Assembly (NCBI GenBank): GCA_902588515.1
Contig: CACIPP010000006.1
Span: forward strand, 1-33,369
From: GCA-002704185 sp902588515
GTDB taxonomy: Bacteria > Pseudomonadota > Alphaproteobacteria > Pelagibacterales > Pelagibacteraceae
Reading direction: 5' to 3'
DNA: 33,369 nucleotides
Made by a program: the position numbers and the translations under genes. Every line of letters starts with the position of its first letter. The first letter of the stretch is position 1. Of this stretch, positions 31,260 to 33,369 are shown piece by piece. The notes below the pieces were generated by a model. It was not told where the DNA came from. It ran no database searches and saw only the letters and a program-made list of their open reading frames with translations.

Positions 31260-32821
31260 TGCCTGATAAGGAATACGACAAAATTTTAATCATAGATTTT
31301 GGTTCGCAGGTTACAAAACTAATAGCACGCTCAATTCGAGAGTTAAACGTGTATTGCGAGATTGTGACTATAAGCAAATTTAACAAAATTTTAAACGATA
31401 AATTAAAATTTAAAGGTATTATCTTGTCGGGTGGACCAAACTCGGTAGTAAAAAATAAATATTTCCCAAACGTTAACAAGTCAACTTTTCAACATAATAT
31501 TCCAATTCTTGGTATATGTTATGGGCATCAATTAATTTCATATCTATTTGGTGGAAAAATAAAAAAAGCAAAAAAAAGAGAATTTGGTAAAACATTTTTA
31601 CATCAATTAACCAAAAGTGATTTAACAAATGGATTTTTTCAAAATAAAAAAAATGTTGTCTGGATGAGTCATTCTGACTCCGTAATAAAAATACCCAAAG
31701 GATTTAAGGTTATTGCTAGATCAGAGAATTCCTCAAATGCTATTTTAGAAAACAAAAAAAATAACATTTTTACATGTCAATTTCACCCCGAGGTGTATCA
31801 CACAAAAAACGGCAAAATAATATTAAAAAACTTTGTTAAAGTTATTTGCAAATGTAGGAGCAATTGGAACAATAAAAATAAAATAAGACAAATATCTTCT
31901 TATATAAAAACTCATGTTGGAAAACATAAAGTTTTATGCGCTTTATCAGGTGGAGTTGATAGTAGTGTGCTTGCTTTTTTATTAAATAAAATTATTAAAA
32001 AAAATTTAATTTGCGTTTATATTGACACTGGATTTATGAGAATAGGAGAGACACAAGAGATTTGCAGTATATTTAAAAAGAGTTTTAAAAATAACTTCTA
32101 TTATTTAAATAAAAAAAAAATATTTATTAATGCTTTAAAAGGTGTAATAGATCCTGAAAAAAAACGAAAAATAATTGGCAAAACATTTATTAATATTTTT
32201 GAAAAATTCACTAAAGAAAGAAAAAATATCAGGTTTCTTGCCCAAGGAACTCTCTACCCCGATTTAATAGAAAGTCAAAGTTATTCAGGTAGTAAAACAT
32301 CAATTATTAAATCTCATCATAATGTAGGTGGATTGCCAAAAAAAATGAAATTAAAACTAGTAGAGCCATTTAAAGAAATGTTTAAGGATGAAGTCAGGAT
32401 TTTAGGTAAACAACTCGGTATAGATAAAAAAATTCTATTAAGACACCCATTTCCTGGACCTGGTTTAGCAATACGAATTCCTGGTGAAATAAATGAAAAA
32501 AAAATTAAAATATTACAATACGCTGACTCTATTTTAATTAAAGAATTAAAAAAGAGAAATATTTATGATAAAATTTGGCAAGCATTTACAGTTTTAATAC
32601 CAATAAAAACAGTAGGCGTGATGGGTGATGAAAGGACTTATGACTATATTTGTGGCATAAGAGCAGTTACCTCTGTTGATGGTATGACTGCAGATTATTA
32701 TAAATTTAATCACAAAGATTTGTCAGAAATATCAACAAAAATAGTTAATGAAACAAATGGTATTAATAGAGTTGTATATGATGTTACTTCTAAACCACCA
32801 GGAACAATAGAATGGGAATAA
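31259..32821 (+). CDS. guaA: GMP synthase (glutamine-hydrolysing)
   Basis: This 520-residue two-domain enzyme converts XMP to GMP. The glutaminase domain has Cys87 in GICYGHQL and FHPEV. The synthetase domain has the pyrophosphatase P-loop LSGGVDSS starting at Ser230. The C-terminal dimerisation part contains RHPFPGPGLAIR and ends KPPGTIEWE, as in the family. The length is normal. It follows guaB, so both steps from IMP to GMP are in one operon. The last ten bases overlap panB. Confidence 0.97.
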   Translation: MPDKEYDKILIIDFGSQVTKLIARSIRELNVYCEIVTISKFNKILNDKLKFKGIILSGGPNSVVKNKYFPNVNKSTFQHNIPILGICYGHQLISYLFGGKIKKAKKREFGKTFLHQLTKSDLTNGFFQNKKNVVWMSHSDSVIKIPKGFKVIARSENSSNAILENKKNNIFTCQFHPEVYHTKNGKIILKNFVKVICKCRSNWNNKNKIRQISSYIKTHVGKHKVLCALSGGVDSSVLAFLLNKIIKKNLICVYIDTGFMRIGETQEICSIFKKSFKNNFYYLNKKKIFINALKGVIDPEKKRKIIGKTFINIFEKFTKERKNIRFLAQGTLYPDLIESQSYSGSKTSIIKSHHNVGGLPKKMKLKLVEPFKEMFKDEVRILGKQLGIDKKILLRHPFPGPGLAIRIPGEINEKKIKILQYADSILIKELKKRNIYDKIWQAFTVLIPIKTVGVMGDERTYDYICGIRAVTSVDGMTADYYKFNHKDLSEISTKIVNETNGINRVVYDVTSKPPGTIEWE

Positions 32822-33369
32822 AGAAATTTTCAATAAACGATAAGCCTATAGTTTGCTTAACTGCTTACGATTACAAAACCGCTTGTATTGTAGATAATTA
32901 TTGTGATGTCGTACTTGTCGGCGACTCAGTTGGTATGGCTTTATATGGCGAAAAAACCACAACAAACGTCACCTTAGATACAATGATTAGACATGGTCAG
33001 TCAGTTAGAAAGGGAGTAAAAAAAAGTTATATGGTAGTGGATATGCCAAAAAATACGTATAAAAATAAAATACAAGCATTTAAAAACGCTAAAAAAATTA
33101 TAACACAAACGAGGTGTGATGCCGTAAAACTTGAAGGTGGAAAAAAAATTATAAATATTATTAATTATTTAGTAAGAAAAAGAATTAAAGTAGTTGGACA
33201 TATTGGTTTGCTGCCACAATCAATTAATAACCCAAAAGATTATAGAGTTTTAGGTAAAGAAAAAAAAGATAGAGATAAAATATACTTAGACTTTAAATAT
33301 TTAGAAAATTCAGGTGTTGATTTTATTATTTTAGAATCCGTAAAGAAAAAATTAGCTGATGAAATTTGC
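32812..33369 (+). CDS. panB: 3-methyl-2-oxobutanoate hydroxymethyltransferase, partial
   Basis: The first 186 codons of PanB, which adds a hydroxymethyl group from methylene-tetrahydrofolate to 2-oxoisovalerate in pantothenate synthesis, run off the right edge. LTAYDYKTACI, VLVGDSVGMALYG (Mg-binding aspartate), VVDMP, AVKLEGG (catalytic Lys and Glu) and GHIGLLPQS are all visible. The ATG at 32812 lies inside the guaA end in another frame, and the reading frame stays open to the last base. Confidence 0.95.
   Translation, partial: MGIKKFSINDKPIVCLTAYDYKTACIVDNYCDVVLVGDSVGMALYGEKTTTNVTLDTMIRHGQSVRKGVKKSYMVVDMPKNTYKNKIQAFKNAKKIITQTRCDAVKLEGGKKIINIINYLVRKRIKVVGHIGLLPQSINNPKDYRVLGKEKKDRDKIYLDFKYLENSGVDFIILESVKKKLADEIC

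Overview
The window is strongly AT-rich and very gene-dense. It carries a proteorhodopsin, single-copy housekeeping genes, many overlapping or abutting genes and almost no non-coding DNA. This combination points to a streamlined marine alphaproteobacterium of the SAR11 clade (Pelagibacterales). The identification rests on gene content, protein sequence character and gene packing; no database was searched. No insertion sequence, prophage, CRISPR array or rRNA is visible. The longest gene-free stretch is the 223-base leader between prpE and the proteorhodopsin gene.

Layout. 1-4239: the 5' part of nadA (minus strand), tRNA-Leu(GAG), a circularly permuted ATP-grasp protein divergent from an Anbu proteasome-like peptidase, and ygfZ. 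4245-7919: a class I dihydroorotase, a PhaR-type regulator, and a thiolase/enoyl-CoA hydratase pair. 7916-10797 (minus): a propionyl-CoA synthetase followed by two tandem paralogous three-helix membrane proteins of unknown function. 11021-14499: proteorhodopsin with its own terminator, a convergent dipeptide epimerase, a [2Fe-2S] ferredoxin, a thioredoxin-reductase-like ferredoxin-NADP reductase and a bactofilin. 14651-16328: umuDC behind a LexA-type operator. 16305-18476 (minus): a GT39-like membrane glycosyltransferase and a GT2 glycosyltransferase. 18550-22787: dksA, a GST, a kappa-GST-like isomerase, a TolC-like channel and recA (also with a LexA-like box). 22876-26750: alaS convergent with icd. 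26792-33369: psd-pssA-GT8-rlmE, then guaB-TPR-guaA-panB, with panB running off the window.

How the genes work together. The umuDC and recA boxes suggest a small SOS regulon with the alphaproteobacterial GAAC-N7-GAAC operator. Proteorhodopsin sits beside a ferredoxin/ferredoxin reductase pair, coupling light-driven proton pumping to redox genes at least by location. PrpE, thiolase and enoyl-CoA hydratase form a short-chain acyl-CoA neighbourhood with a PhaR-like regulator. psd and pssA are the two steps to phosphatidylethanolamine. guaB and guaA are the two steps from IMP to GMP.

The observations most worth a second look are: an IMP dehydrogenase lacking its whole CBS module; a thiolase lacking the segment that forms the tetramerization loop; an Anbu/ATP-grasp pair without its usual alpha-E and transglutaminase partners; the tandem three-helix membrane paralogues with a conserved cysteine pair; a blue-tuned proteorhodopsin without a signal peptide, whose terminator is also the coding end of the opposing gene; the SOS operators; and convergent gene ends that almost all overlap.
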